Of a DNA stretch of 64,000 nt, positions 41,258 through 50,284 are shown piece by piece. A model generated the notes under the pieces. The model saw nothing but the letters and a program-made list of their open reading frames with translations, did no database searches and was not told the DNA's origin. A program made the translations under genes and the position numbers. Origin of the DNA: Tenggerimyces flavus (GTDB lineage Bacteria > Actinomycetota > Actinomycetes > Propionibacteriales > Actinopolymorphaceae); assembly GCF_016907715.1 (NCBI RefSeq), contig NZ_JAFBCM010000001.1:6944001-7008000 (forward strand). Reading direction: 5' to 3'. The number at the start of each line of letters is the position of its first letter. The first letter of the stretch is position 1.

Positions 41258-43645
41258 CTACCGACTGACGGTGGCTCGAAGGGCGCGGTTCTGCCGCTCG
41301 GCCAGGGCACCCCAGGAGAACTGGCGTGCGAACTGGCGGCGGCGCTGGATCGCCTGCGCCCAGGTCGGATCCGTCGCGGCGTCGACCAGCGCCTCGCCGT
41401 ACGCCACGACGTCGAACGCCGGGACGCGCCGGCCGCAGTCGTCCGGAACGACGTCACGGAGCCGGTCGAGGTCGAACGCGACGACCACGGAACCGACCGC
41501 GAGCGCCTCGATCGCGACGGTCCCGAACGGTTCGAACCGCGACGGAACGGCGACGACCCGCGCTCCGGCGAGCAGCTCGAACTTGGCCGGACCGTCGACC
41601 CAGCCGAGGAAGCGGACCCGGTCGGCCATGCCCAGCTCGTCCGCCAGCCGTTCGAGCTCGGCCCGGTCGGGACCGGTCCCCGCGATCACCAGGGCACCAC
41701 TGAGCCGGTCGGCGACCCGTGCGTACGCCCGGAGCAGCAGGTCGACGCCCTTCTGCGCGAGGTCGAGCCGGCCGACGTACACGACGTCTTCGCCCTGCCG
41801 AGGCGTGGAGGCGAACGCGCGTTCGTCGACTCCGCTGCCCATCGCGCGCGGGCTGCGGACGTGCGGCCGATGGGCCATCACCTCCGACACCGTGACGACG
41901 TGCCGGTGCACGCGGGCGGCGAACCGCTCGAGAGAGGTGGTCGGCACGACGACGTCCTCCACGACGAGGTCGACGTCCAGCCGGTCGGCGTAGCGGCGAG
42001 CCACGAACGGCAGGACCGTCGCGTACGTGAGCACCCGGCGCAGCCGCGTCGACCCGAGGCCGACGTGGACGTACCGCACGCCGTCGACCACGCCGTCGAC
42101 GCAGCCCGGGTAGCGCGGCGTCAGCACGGTGAGGTCGTGCTGCTCGGCGAGCCGCCGGGTGAGCTCGTGCGTACGCCGCGGGTCTTCGAGGCCGAGCTGC
42201 AGAACGCGCAGCCGGCCGGACGGATCGACCGCGTGGACACGCGGGGTCGGATGGCGACCGCCCTTGGACCGCCAGAACGCGAGCACGCCGAGCAGCGCGC
42301 CGACGAACACCCACGCCATGGGATGGTTCCGGACGAGCAGCAGCACGACCCCGCCCGCCCCGACCGTCAGGACCGGGCCGATCAGCGCGGAGTAGAAGTG
42401 CCGGGGCAGCAGCCGCCAGGTGGTCGCGACGAAGCCCGCGGCCGCGAGCAGGGACGCGACGGCGACACCGCGGGACAGCCCGACGATCCCCGCGAGGTGC
42501 CAGCCGGCGACCAGCCCACCCGCCACCAGCACCGCGGCCGCCGCCAGCGACAGCAGCGCCTGGCGGAACCGCCCGGCGCCCTGCAGCACGGTGACCAGCA
42601 GCGCGACCACCCCGTACCCGATGCCCGCTATGGTCGCCGCCGGCATGATGTGCCAGGCCACGAGCAGGTGCGGCGGAACGATCCAGCCGAGCACGGTCGG
42701 CGGCAGCGTGAGCAGCGCGACGGCGGCGGTGAGCGCGAGCCAGCCGAAGCCCCGTACGGCGGTCCGGATGGCCGGCACCGACGGGAGTTGCGGGAAGAGA
42801 ACGACGGCCAGCGCCGTGGCGACGAACAGCGGCGCGCGGCCGAGCGTCGCGGCGAGCTGGAAGCTGCCGGCGTCCGGACTCGCACCGGTCACGATCGGCG
42901 TCATCACGATGTCGATCGCGGTGAGGGCGGCGAGCCCGATCTGGACGACGGCGAGGCCACCGGTCTCGGCCCAGCGCCAGGTCTCGGTCAGCGTCCGCGG
43001 GATCCACGCGAGGTCCCGCCACGCGCGGCGCCCGTCGGAGCCCGGCCGGGTCAGCCCGAGGAGGCCGAGCGCGAGCGCCCCGGCGAGGAACCCGCCCAAC
43101 GCGCCCGCGGCACCGAGCCCGACGGTGACCGCACCGACGCCGACCAGCACCCGCAGGACGACCTCGACGACGCGCAGCACCGCGAGGCTGGTGAACCGCA
43201 GCTCGCCCTGCATCCAACCGACCGCGACCCCGGACAGAACGACGCCCGCTCCGGAGATGCCGATCGCGAACGCGGCGTTGAGCGGCGCGAACAGGGCGGC
43301 GACCGTACCCAGCACGCCGATCGCGAGCAGGCTGCCGACGCCGGAGACGACGAGGGCGAACGCCATCGCCTCGCGGCGCTCGGTCGACCCGGCGGGATGG
43401 GCTCGGACGGCCTTGGCCAGCGCCCACGGGATGCACGCGCTCGCGGCCGTTCCGGCGAGCAGCATCAGCGTCTGGCCTGCGGCGAAGACCGCGTATTCGG
43501 CGCCGGGCAGCAGGTGCGCGAGCACGATCCCGTAGCCGTAGCTGACGGCACCGATGATCGCCGTAGCGACCGCGATCTCCAGCCCGCCTCTGCGGGCGGA
43601 CCGGGCCGCGCCGGTACGGGCGACGACCTTCGGCGGTGGCGGCAG
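41258..43645 (-). CDS. Wzx-type flippase fused to GT4 glycosyltransferase; likely CTG start
   Basis: A 795-residue two-domain protein. The first 450 residues form a polysaccharide flippase-like membrane domain of about 12-14 helices. From about residue 475 a GT-B, family 4 glycosyltransferase follows (LRVLQLGLEDPRRTHELTRRL, VVYVGRLDLAQKGVD, and the EX7E motif EPFGTVAIE near 705). The first ATG/GTG in frame (GTG, 43525) cuts off the first membrane helix (LEIAVATAIIGAVSYGYGIVLA). Just upstream a CTG at 43645 has GGGGAG 5 nt before it, and an in-frame TAA lies beyond, so CTG is the best start. It probably makes and exports a cell-surface glycan. Confidence 0.82.
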   Translation of the reverse strand: MPPPPKVVARTGAARSARRGGLEIAVATAIIGAVSYGYGIVLAHLLPGAEYAVFAAGQTLMLLAGTAASACIPWALAKAVRAHPAGSTERREAMAFALVVSGVGSLLAIGVLGTVAALFAPLNAAFAIGISGAGVVLSGVAVGWMQGELRFTSLAVLRVVEVVLRVLVGVGAVTVGLGAAGALGGFLAGALALGLLGLTRPGSDGRRAWRDLAWIPRTLTETWRWAETGGLAVVQIGLAALTAIDIVMTPIVTGASPDAGSFQLAATLGRAPLFVATALAVVLFPQLPSVPAIRTAVRGFGWLALTAAVALLTLPPTVLGWIVPPHLLVAWHIMPAATIAGIGYGVVALLVTVLQGAGRFRQALLSLAAAAVLVAGGLVAGWHLAGIVGLSRGVAVASLLAAAGFVATTWRLLPRHFYSALIGPVLTVGAGGVVLLLVRNHPMAWVFVGALLGVLAFWRSKGGRHPTPRVHAVDPSGRLRVLQLGLEDPRRTHELTRRLAEQHDLTVLTPRYPGCVDGVVDGVRYVHVGLGSTRLRRVLTYATVLPFVARRYADRLDVDLVVEDVVVPTTSLERFAARVHRHVVTVSEVMAHRPHVRSPRAMGSGVDERAFASTPRQGEDVVYVGRLDLAQKGVDLLLRAYARVADRLSGALVIAGTGPDRAELERLADELGMADRVRFLGWVDGPAKFELLAGARVVAVPSRFEPFGTVAIEALAVGSVVVAFDLDRLRDVVPDDCGRRVPAFDVVAYGEALVDAATDPTWAQAIQRRRQFARQFSWGALAERQNRALRATVSR

Positions 43646-43728
43646 AACGACTCCCCGTTACGTCACCGCCGGCCCGTTCGAAGCGAGCCGACGTACTTGT
43701 CGCGGCGGCTCCAGTATCGCTGACCCGC

Positions 43729-44880
43729 TCAGCCCCAGCGGACATGCAGCGCGGGCGGCTTGCGGAACACCAGGCCGACGGGCGCCGTGGGCTCGGCGAG
43801 GCGGAGGTTCGGCAGCCGTTCGAGCAGCTGCCGAACCGCGACCTGGGCCTCGGAGCGGGCCACGTGCATGCCGACGCAGATGTGCGGGCCCTGCGCGAAC
43901 GCGAGCTGTTGGCGCGTGTTCGTCCGGCCGAGGTCGAACGCGTCCGGATCCGGGAACGCCGCGGGATCGCGATTGGCTCCGGCGAGGGAGACCGTGACCA
44001 GCTCGCGTTCGCCGAGCCGCGCGCCGCCGAACTCGACGGCGCGGGTGGTGTAGCGGTCGACGACGGCGGCAGCAGGCTCGAGGCGGAGGGACTCCTCGAC
44101 CGCGTTCGGGATCAGGCCCGGGTCGGCCGTGATCTGGGCGAGCTGCTCGGGGTTCGTGAGCAGATGCCAGACCGCGTTGGCGATCATGCCCTCGGTGGTC
44201 TCGATGCCGCCGAACATGATGACGGCGGCGTTCGACACCACCTCGGTCTCGTTCAGCCCGCCCGAATCCGCCGCGGTGGCGAGCAGCGAGTCGCCGCCGA
44301 TCGAGCCGCGGACGCTGACGTCGAGGTTGGCGAACGCCTCGGCGCCGGCCGCGCTGACCGCGTGGCCGGCCGAGACGTCGGAGACCGAGCGGACGATCGA
44401 GTCGTACCAGCCGAGGATCGTGGTCGGATCGGCGTCGTCCAGACCCAGTGCCTCCGCGACGACGGCGACCGCGAGCGGGCCGGCGACGGCGCGCCGGAGC
44501 TCGGCGGCGTTCGTCGGCTCGATCTCGTCGATCAGGCTCGCGGTCCGCGTCTCGACGAACTCGGCGAAGTGCTCGCGGGTCCGGGCCAGCCCGAACGCCT
44601 TCCCGAACGGGACGCGGTGCCGCGCATGCTCGGCGCCGTCGAGGGAGAGCATGCTCGGCCCCACCACCTGCGCGGTCGAGAAGCGCGGGTCGTCGACGGT
44701 GAACGTGTCCGGGTCGCGCATGACCTGGACGGCGAGCTCCCGGTCGGTCACCAGCCAGCCGTTCAACGCGGGGATCCACGAGACGGGCTCGCTCGCGCGC
44801 AGCTTGGCGAGAGTCGCGTGCAGGTCGGGACCGGCCAGGTCGTCGAGCGTGACCGCGGCGCCGAGCGGGGAGCGTTCCAT
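43729..44880 (-). CDS. Cytochrome P450
   Basis: A 383-residue P450 monooxygenase. The I-helix has MFGGIETTEG (oxygen-activating acid-Thr pair), the K-helix ExxR is ESLRLEP, and the heme ligand is Cys335 in FAQGPHICVGMHVA. It resembles soluble bacterial CYP105/107-like enzymes. No ferredoxin gene is adjacent. The ATG has a TACGGT box 7 nt upstream, so the mRNA is probably leaderless. The flippase-GT gene lies 83 nt downstream on the same strand; a pathway link is possible but not shown. Confidence 0.94.
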   Translation of the reverse strand: MERSPLGAAVTLDDLAGPDLHATLAKLRASEPVSWIPALNGWLVTDRELAVQVMRDPDTFTVDDPRFSTAQVVGPSMLSLDGAEHARHRVPFGKAFGLARTREHFAEFVETRTASLIDEIEPTNAAELRRAVAGPLAVAVVAEALGLDDADPTTILGWYDSIVRSVSDVSAGHAVSAAGAEAFANLDVSVRGSIGGDSLLATAADSGGLNETEVVSNAAVIMFGGIETTEGMIANAVWHLLTNPEQLAQITADPGLIPNAVEESLRLEPAAAVVDRYTTRAVEFGGARLGERELVTVSLAGANRDPAAFPDPDAFDLGRTNTRQQLAFAQGPHICVGMHVARSEAQVAVRQLLERLPNLRLAEPTAPVGLVFRKPPALHVRWG

Positions 44881-44887
44881 TCGTTCG

Positions 44888-44893
44888 ACCGTA
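44888..44893 (-). promoter_or_regulatory. -10 box of leaderless P450 gene
   Basis: TACGGT on the minus strand, 7 nt before the ATG at 44880 and just past the end of the response regulator gene. Confidence 0.45.
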
Positions 44894-44898
44894 GCGCG

Positions 44899-45555
44899 CT
44901 ACGAGCCGGGCTGGATGACGCCGTGCTCGTAGGCGAAGACGACCGCCTGCGCGCGGTCGCGCAGGCCGAGCTTGGCGAGGACGCGGCCGACGTGCACCTT
45001 CACGGTGGCCTCGGAGATGTAGAGCCGGGCGGCGATCTCGGCGTTGGACCGCGCGCGGGCGAGCTCGAGGAGGACCTCGCGTTCCCGTTCGGTCAGGCCG
45101 TCGAGCGTCGCGGGCTCGGTCGTGGTGGGCAGCCGCGAGGCGAGCGTGGAGATCAGCCGGCGGGTCACGCCGGGCGCGACCGCGGCGTCGCCAGCGGCCA
45201 CGACGCGGATGCCGGCGATCAGGTCGGCGGGCAGCGCGTCCTTGAGCAGGAAGCCGCTCGCGCCGGCGCGCAGCGCCGCGTAGACGTACTCGTCGAGGTC
45301 GAACGTGGTGAGGACCAGCACGCGGGCCGCATCCGTGGCGGCGACGATCCGGCGGGTCGCCTCGATGCCGTCGAGCTTCGGCATCCGTACGTCCATCAGC
45401 ACCACGTCCGGCCGCAACGCGAGCGTCGACGAGACGGCCTGCTCGCCGTCGCCCGCCTCGCCGACGACCTCCAGGTCGGGCTCCTGCTCCAGCACCGCGC
45501 GGAACCCCAGGCGCAGCCACGGCTGGTCGTCCACCAGCAGGACCCGGATCGTCAC
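44899..45555 (-). CDS. NarL/LuxR-type response regulator
   Basis: A 218-residue two-component regulator. The receiver domain has the acidic pair VDDQ and phospho-acceptor Asp55 (VVLMDVRMPK), with Thr and Lys switch residues (VLVLTTFD, FLLKDALP). The C-terminal LuxR HTH is LTEREREVLLELARARSNAEIAARLYISEATVKVHV. The GTG start overlaps the kinase stop by 4 nt. It forms a cognate pair with the upstream histidine kinase; targets are unknown. Confidence 0.94.
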   Translation of the reverse strand: MTIRVLLVDDQPWLRLGFRAVLEQEPDLEVVGEAGDGEQAVSSTLALRPDVVLMDVRMPKLDGIEATRRIVAATDAARVLVLTTFDLDEYVYAALRAGASGFLLKDALPADLIAGIRVVAAGDAAVAPGVTRRLISTLASRLPTTTEPATLDGLTEREREVLLELARARSNAEIAARLYISEATVKVHVGRVLAKLGLRDRAQAVVFAYEHGVIQPGS

Positions 45556-46460
45556 GAGGGCACCGTCAATCTCGCGTTGACGCGCCAGCCGCCATCGGCT
45601 CGGGGGCCGGCGTCGACGGATCCTCCGTACGCGGCGACGCGTTCGCGGATGCCGGTCAGGCCATGCCCGCTGGCCGATTCCTCCGCTGCCCGTCCCGCGC
45701 CGTCGTCGACCACCTCGACCTCGACGGCAGCCACGTCGTAGTGCACGCGCACGGTGGCGGTCGCGTCGGGACCGGCGTGCTTCATCGTGTTCGTCAACGC
45801 CTCTTGGACGATCCGGTAGATGGTCAGCTCGACGCCCGGTCCGAGCCGCGGCGCGTCGCCCGTTCTCGTCAGCGTCACATGCAGACCGGCGGCTCGCACC
45901 TGGTCGACGAGACCGTCCAGATCGGCCGAACGGGAGTCCTCGCGCAGGAGGCCGACGAGCTGCCGTACCTCCGAAAGCGCCTGGCGGCCGGTCGTCGACA
46001 CCTTCGCCATCAGATCGGTCGATCGCTCCGGCGTCGCCGCCGAGGCGACGGCACCGTCGGCGAGCGCGACCATCACCGCGAGGTTGTGCGCGACGATGTC
46101 GTGCAGCTCGCGGGCGATCCGGTTGCGTTCGGAGGCGCGGGCGAGCTCCTCCTTCGCCTGCCGGTAGGACCGCCGGTCCGCAACCGTGACGCCGAGCAGC
46201 AGGCAGGAGCCGTAGATCCCGACCAGCATCGCGGCGTCCCAGGCTGGACCGTCGTTCGCCAACCAGAGCACGACGAACGGCACGACCGGGATCGCGGTGA
46301 GCCAGAGCTGGCGCCGCGGACCGTACCTCGCGACGACGTACGCCGCCACCATGGGAACGATCAGCTGGGCCGGGGACAGCAGGCCGAAGATCGCGCTGGC
46401 GAAGTCGACGACGATCACGACCCAGTACGCCGCGACCGGCCACCCACGCATGGCGCTCAT
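45552..46460 (-). CDS. Sensor histidine kinase (HisKA_3 type)
   Basis: A 302-residue membrane kinase. Four or so hydrophobic segments fill the first 95 residues and form the sensor. The dimerisation region has the phospho-acceptor His120 in ARELHDIVAHN, and the ATPase domain has EALTNTMKHAG and DDGAGR. The ATG at 46460 overlaps the stop of the esterase gene by 4 nt and is preferred over a TTG at 46475. It lacks any large extracellular domain, so it may sense membrane or cell-wall stress. It pairs with the response regulator downstream. Confidence 0.92.
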   Translation of the reverse strand: MSAMRGWPVAAYWVVIVVDFASAIFGLLSPAQLIVPMVAAYVVARYGPRRQLWLTAIPVVPFVVLWLANDGPAWDAAMLVGIYGSCLLLGVTVADRRSYRQAKEELARASERNRIARELHDIVAHNLAVMVALADGAVASAATPERSTDLMAKVSTTGRQALSEVRQLVGLLREDSRSADLDGLVDQVRAAGLHVTLTRTGDAPRLGPGVELTIYRIVQEALTNTMKHAGPDATATVRVHYDVAAVEVEVVDDGAGRAAEESASGHGLTGIRERVAAYGGSVDAGPRADGGWRVNARLTVPS

Positions 46461-47305
46461 CGTACGGACGCCCAAGCCCGCAGGAGGTGCGCGGCGATCT
46501 GGTCGTTCGTCATCGTGGATTCGGGCGCCTCCTCCAGGACGAGGCTCCAGGCGTGCACCTGGCCCGGCCAGGCCTGGACGTCGACCTCGACGCGCGCTTT
46601 CCGCAGCTTGTCGCCGAGGGCGAGGTTGTCGCCGAGCAGGACTTCCTGGGTGCCGACCATCAGCAACGTGGGCGGGAGGCCGGTCAGGTCGGCGCGTAGC
46701 GGCGACATCAGCGGGTCGCCGACGTCGATGGTGCCGTTCTTCGTGTAGGAGTCGTAAACGAGCTTGCGATGTGACTCGGTGAGCAGCGGGTCGCGGTCTT
46801 TCAGCGTGCGGAACGTCCCGCCGGTCAGGGCCAGGTCGGCCGGCGCGGAGGTGGCCGTGAGCGAGGCGGGCAGGTCGTCGCCGTCCTCGCGGAGCTTCAG
46901 CGCGGTCGCCAACGTGAGGTTGCCGCCGGCGGAGTCACCCAGGATGGCGAGGTTCTCGGCCTTCGTCTGGCGGGCCAGCCATCGGTAGGCGGTGACGCCG
47001 TCGTCGCGTCCCGCCGGGAAGGGGTGTTCGGGAGCGAGGCGATAATGGGTGAGGAGGACACACGCCTTGGTGCGTTGCGAGATCGCGGCCGCGAACCTGC
47101 GCTGACCGTTGCCCGCGATCGACGTGAAGCCACCGCCGGGGAGGAAGAGGATCTGGCGTTCGGTGGTGGCGCCGCGCGCGCAGATGCGTTCGGCCGGCGC
47201 ACCGTCGGCGTCGACGGGCTGCCTGGTGACACCGTTCGGCACCTCCGGCTGCTCGGCCCGCGAGTGTTGGCGGTCCACCTGGAGCTCGGCGAGGTTCTGC
47301 GGCAT
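46457..47305 (-). CDS. Alpha/beta hydrolase (HSL-type esterase) part
   Basis: A 282-residue esterase domain: LPGGGF oxyanion motif, nucleophile GDSAGGN, and catalytic His in QVHAWSLV. The ATG at 47305 gives a sensible soluble start, but the frame immediately upstream belongs to a membrane protein in the -1 phase (see the 46457-47991 entry), so this is probably the C-terminal half of a membrane-anchored esterase. It overlaps the histidine kinase start by 4 nt. The substrate is unknown. Confidence 0.75.
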   Translation of the reverse strand: MPQNLAELQVDRQHSRAEQPEVPNGVTRQPVDADGAPAERICARGATTERQILFLPGGGFTSIAGNGQRRFAAAISQRTKACVLLTHYRLAPEHPFPAGRDDGVTAYRWLARQTKAENLAILGDSAGGNLTLATALKLREDGDDLPASLTATSAPADLALTGGTFRTLKDRDPLLTESHRKLVYDSYTKNGTIDVGDPLMSPLRADLTGLPPTLLMVGTQEVLLGDNLALGDKLRKARVEVDVQAWPGQVHAWSLVLEEAPESTMTNDQIAAHLLRAWASVR

Positions 47306-47991
47306 CGGTACAAGCTTGGGAACGCCTCGATCATCACGTAGAAGACCGAGGAGATGGCGCTGGGGACGGTGGGTGCGCCGGTGCCGTTCGGGATGGGGGT
47401 CGCGGTGAACGTGACCGCCACGGCGGCGATCGCGAGGACGGGGGCAAGGAGGGCACGGCCGATCAGCCACGCCAGCCAGAGCGGGAGGCCGACGAGCGCG
47501 ACCGTGGTGAGGATGGCGTTGGTGAGGTAGAGGCCCTCGGCGGGCGGGAGCGCGGCGTTCACGGCCCAGACGACCGAACGGGCAGCGACGGCGGCGAGCC
47601 CGAGCACGCCGAGAACGGTGAGCACGCGGCCCTTGCGCAAGCCGATCGTCCAGCCGGCAAGGGCGATCGGGGCGACGATCGCCGCGAGCACGAACGCCGG
47701 CGTGGCGACGGGCACTCCCGCGAACGCCCAGAGCGCGGTGAGTACGGCGCTCACGGCCCAGCTCCCACCGCCGACGATGCCGAGCCATCGCATGGGACCA
47801 CGTCTGGCGACGACGGCGACCAGCACACCGGAAGCGAGCAGTCCGGCGAGGCTAAGCGCGACGAGGAACGGTCGGTCGTGCACGAGCGCGGTACCGAACG
47901 AGGGCGGGTCGAGGAGGGTCTCGGGGAATCGCAGCGTGGCCGTCAATCCGAGGAAGGAGGCGAGAATCGTCAACGCGGTAAGGAGGATCAT
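46457..47991 (-). pseudogene. Membrane-anchored esterase gene split by a -1 frameshift
   Basis: From the ATG at 47991 one frame encodes about 225 residues with six or seven membrane helices (start MILLTALTILASFLG; end SAISSVFYVMIEAFP). At 47315-47330 the natural continuation (KLVPMPQNLAEL, then the esterase domain) is in the other phase. One extra C in the CCC run at 47318-47320 would fuse them into one protein of about 510 residues. In the membrane frame no stop occurs until 46897, deep inside the esterase, so two separate natural genes are unlikely. This may be a real mutation, phase variation, or a sequencing error. Confidence 0.65.
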
Positions 47992-47998
47992 GCCTAGG

Positions 47999-48004
47999 AC
48001 GCTA
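47999..48004 (-). promoter_or_regulatory. -10 box of leaderless membrane-esterase gene
   Basis: TAGCGT on the minus strand, 7 nt before the ATG at 47991. Confidence 0.4.
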
Positions 48005-48077
48005 TGGCCGCCGCACGAGCGGCCACGTCAGCTCTGGGGAGAGATCCCGAGCACCGGCATAAGCCTCAGGTCGTACG

Positions 48078-49028
48078 TCAATCCAGCGCACGGGTGTAGC
48101 GGTCGGCGAGCTTGCGGAACTCGTTCACCAGCTCCGGAGCCTCGGCGACGGAGAAGTCGAGGTCGAGCATGCTCAGGTACCGCAGCAGCATGCCCGGATC
48201 GTCCGAGCCCGCGTCCAGGTAGCACGACGACTCGTCGATCTCCGTCAGCACACCCGCGGACGCCGGCAGCCGCGCCGCGACGGACAGGGGCGCGAAGACC
48301 CGGATCCGCGCGCGGAACTCCCACATCGCCTGCGACACGCCGCGGTCGACGTACGACGCCACGCCCTCAGGAGGCAGCTCGCGCGGGACGAAGCGCGGCC
48401 CGGTCGGGATCCGCGGCGTCAGCCGGTCGACGCGGAACGTCCGCCAGTCCGACCGGTCCAGGTCGTACGCGACGAGGTACCAGCGGCCGCGCAGGTGCGC
48501 GAGCCGGTACGGCTCGACCGTGCGCACCGAGGCGGCGCCGGTGTGCGTCGCGTAGTCGAAGCGCAGGCGCTCGTGGTCCCGGCATACCGCCACCAACGAG
48601 GTCAGCACCGAAGGATCGACGACCGGACCCTGCCCCGGGATCGGCACCAGGAAGCTCTGCAGCGCGCTGACCCGGTGCCGCAACCGCGACGGCAGCACCT
48701 GCTCGAGCTTGGCCAGCGCGCGGACCGAGGTCTCCTCGATCCCCGCGACCGAGCCGCCGGCCGCGGTCCGCAGGCCGACCGCGACCGCCACCGCCTCCTC
48801 GTCGTCGAGCAGCAGCGGCGGCAGCGCGGCGCCCGCGCCGAGCCGGTAGCCGCCGGCCACACCGGGCGTGGCGTCGACCGGATAGCCGAGGTTGCGCAGC
48901 CGGTCGACGTCGTTGCGTACGGTCCGAGCGGTCACGCCCAGCCGCTCCGCGAGCGCCGGGCCGGTCCAGTGCTGGTGCGCCTGCAACAAGGAGAGCAGTC
49001 GCAGCAGTCGAGCCGAGGTCTCCAACAT
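48078..49028 (-). CDS. YafY-type HTH/WYL domain regulator
   Basis: A 316-residue regulator. The N-terminal DeoR-type winged helix (SARLLRLLSLLQAHQHWTGPALAERLGVTARTVRNDVDRL) binds DNA, and the WYL domain (PYRLAHLRGRWYLVAYDLD) with the C-terminal WCX extension senses a ligand, often a nucleotide or nucleic acid. It is divergent from an epoxide hydrolase across 62 bp that contain a GCGGAA/TTCCGC palindrome. It probably regulates that gene and itself. TAGGAT lies 9 nt before its ATG. Confidence 0.93.
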   Translation of the reverse strand: MLETSARLLRLLSLLQAHQHWTGPALAERLGVTARTVRNDVDRLRNLGYPVDATPGVAGGYRLGAGAALPPLLLDDEEAVAVAVGLRTAAGGSVAGIEETSVRALAKLEQVLPSRLRHRVSALQSFLVPIPGQGPVVDPSVLTSLVAVCRDHERLRFDYATHTGAASVRTVEPYRLAHLRGRWYLVAYDLDRSDWRTFRVDRLTPRIPTGPRFVPRELPPEGVASYVDRGVSQAMWEFRARIRVFAPLSVAARLPASAGVLTEIDESSCYLDAGSDDPGMLLRYLSMLDLDFSVAEAPELVNEFRKLADRYTRALD

Positions 49029-49049
49029 TTCTTCAGAATCCTAACTAAC

Positions 49050-49083
49050 GCGGAAAGAACCGTTCCGCAATCGTTTCTAGGGT
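49050..49083 (+). promoter_or_regulatory. Operator palindrome and -10 box for epoxide hydrolase
   Basis: GCGGAA (49050-49055) and TTCCGC (49063-49068) are complementary around 7 nt and overlap the region expected for the -35. TAGGGT (49078-49083) lies 7 nt before the ATG at 49091, a leaderless arrangement. The WYL protein is the likely ligand of the palindrome. Confidence 0.5.
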
Positions 49084-49090
49084 CCTTCTC

Positions 49091-50284
49091 ATGACGACCA
49101 CCACAGCCATCCGCTCCTTCCGCATCGACGTTCCGCAGGCCGAGCTCGACGACCTCCGCGCCCGGCTCGCCCACACCCGCTGGCCCGGCGAGCTCCCAGG
49201 CGTCGGCTGGACCCGCGGCGTCCCGACCAGCTACCTGAAGCGGATCGCGGACTACTGGCAGCACACCTACGACTGGCGCAAGGCCGAGGCACAGCTGAAC
49301 GAGCTGCCGCAGTTCGTCACCGAGGTCGACCGGCAGCCGATCCACTTCGCGCACGTCCGCTCCGCCGAGCCCACCGCCCGGCCGCTGCTGATGGTGCACG
49401 GGTGGCCGAGCTCGTTCGCCGAGTTCGCGAATGTCGTCGGCCCGCTCACCGACCCGGTCGCCCATGGCGGCAAGGCCGAGGACGCGGTGCACCTCGTGCT
49501 CCCGTCCATCCCGGGGTACGGCTACTCCCCCGTCACCGAGGCCGGCTGGGGCAACCTATTCCGCGTCGCCGCCGCGTTCGCCGAGGTCATGACCCGGCTC
49601 GGGTACGACCGGTTCCTCGCCCAGGGCACCGACGTCGGCTCCGGCATCGTCGGGATGCTGCCGATGGTCGCGCCGGGACAGGTCATCGCGTCGCACGTCA
49701 ACGGCCCGGCCCCGTTCCCGTTCGGTCCGGAGCTCTCGCTCGACGGGCTCGAAGGCAGCCAGCTGGAGCGGGCGGAGCGGTTCAACGCGTGGCGCCAGGA
49801 CGGCATCGGCTACCTGAGCATCCAGTCGACCCGGCCGCAGACGCTCTCGTACGGCCTCACCGACTCACCGGTCGCGCAGCTCGCGTGGATCGTGGAGAAG
49901 TTCAAGGAGTGGACCGACTCCAAGGCCGAGCTGCCCGAGGACGCGGTCGACCTCGACCAGCTCCTGACCAACGTGAGCATCTACTGGTTCAACGAGCTCG
50001 GCTGGTCCAGCGCGCACTCGGTGTACGAGGGCATGGAGGCGTACCGCCAGTTCGCCAGCCGCTCGGACGAGCCAGCCGCCGAAGGTGGCGGCTGGGAGGC
50101 GCCGCCGATGCCGCCGACCGCGGTCGCGGTGTTCGAGGCCGACCTGTCGGTCCGGCGCGAGGTCGACCCTTACGGCGCGTACACGGCGTGGACCGAGTAC
50201 GACCGCGGCGGCCACTTCCCCGCCATGGAGGTGCCAGAGTTGCTGGTCGACGACATCCGCACCTTCTTCCGGAGCCACCGGTGA
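49091..50284 (+). CDS. Epoxide hydrolase (EHN domain)
   Basis: A 397-residue alpha/beta hydrolase with the N-terminal EHN extension (SFRIDVPQAELDDLRARLAHTRWP). Catalytic features are HGWP (103-106, oxyanion hole), nucleophilic Asp181 in AQGTDVGSGI, and His near residue 375 in GGHFPAMEVP. It opens epoxides to diols in the cytoplasm. The WYL regulator is divergent. The next gene, a broken AlkZ-like protein, starts at its stop (GTGA overlap). The leaderless start is set by the TAGGGT box. Confidence 0.93.
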   Translation: MTTTTAIRSFRIDVPQAELDDLRARLAHTRWPGELPGVGWTRGVPTSYLKRIADYWQHTYDWRKAEAQLNELPQFVTEVDRQPIHFAHVRSAEPTARPLLMVHGWPSSFAEFANVVGPLTDPVAHGGKAEDAVHLVLPSIPGYGYSPVTEAGWGNLFRVAAAFAEVMTRLGYDRFLAQGTDVGSGIVGMLPMVAPGQVIASHVNGPAPFPFGPELSLDGLEGSQLERAERFNAWRQDGIGYLSIQSTRPQTLSYGLTDSPVAQLAWIVEKFKEWTDSKAELPEDAVDLDQLLTNVSIYWFNELGWSSAHSVYEGMEAYRQFASRSDEPAAEGGGWEAPPMPPTAVAVFEADLSVRREVDPYGAYTAWTEYDRGGHFPAMEVPELLVDDIRTFFRSHR

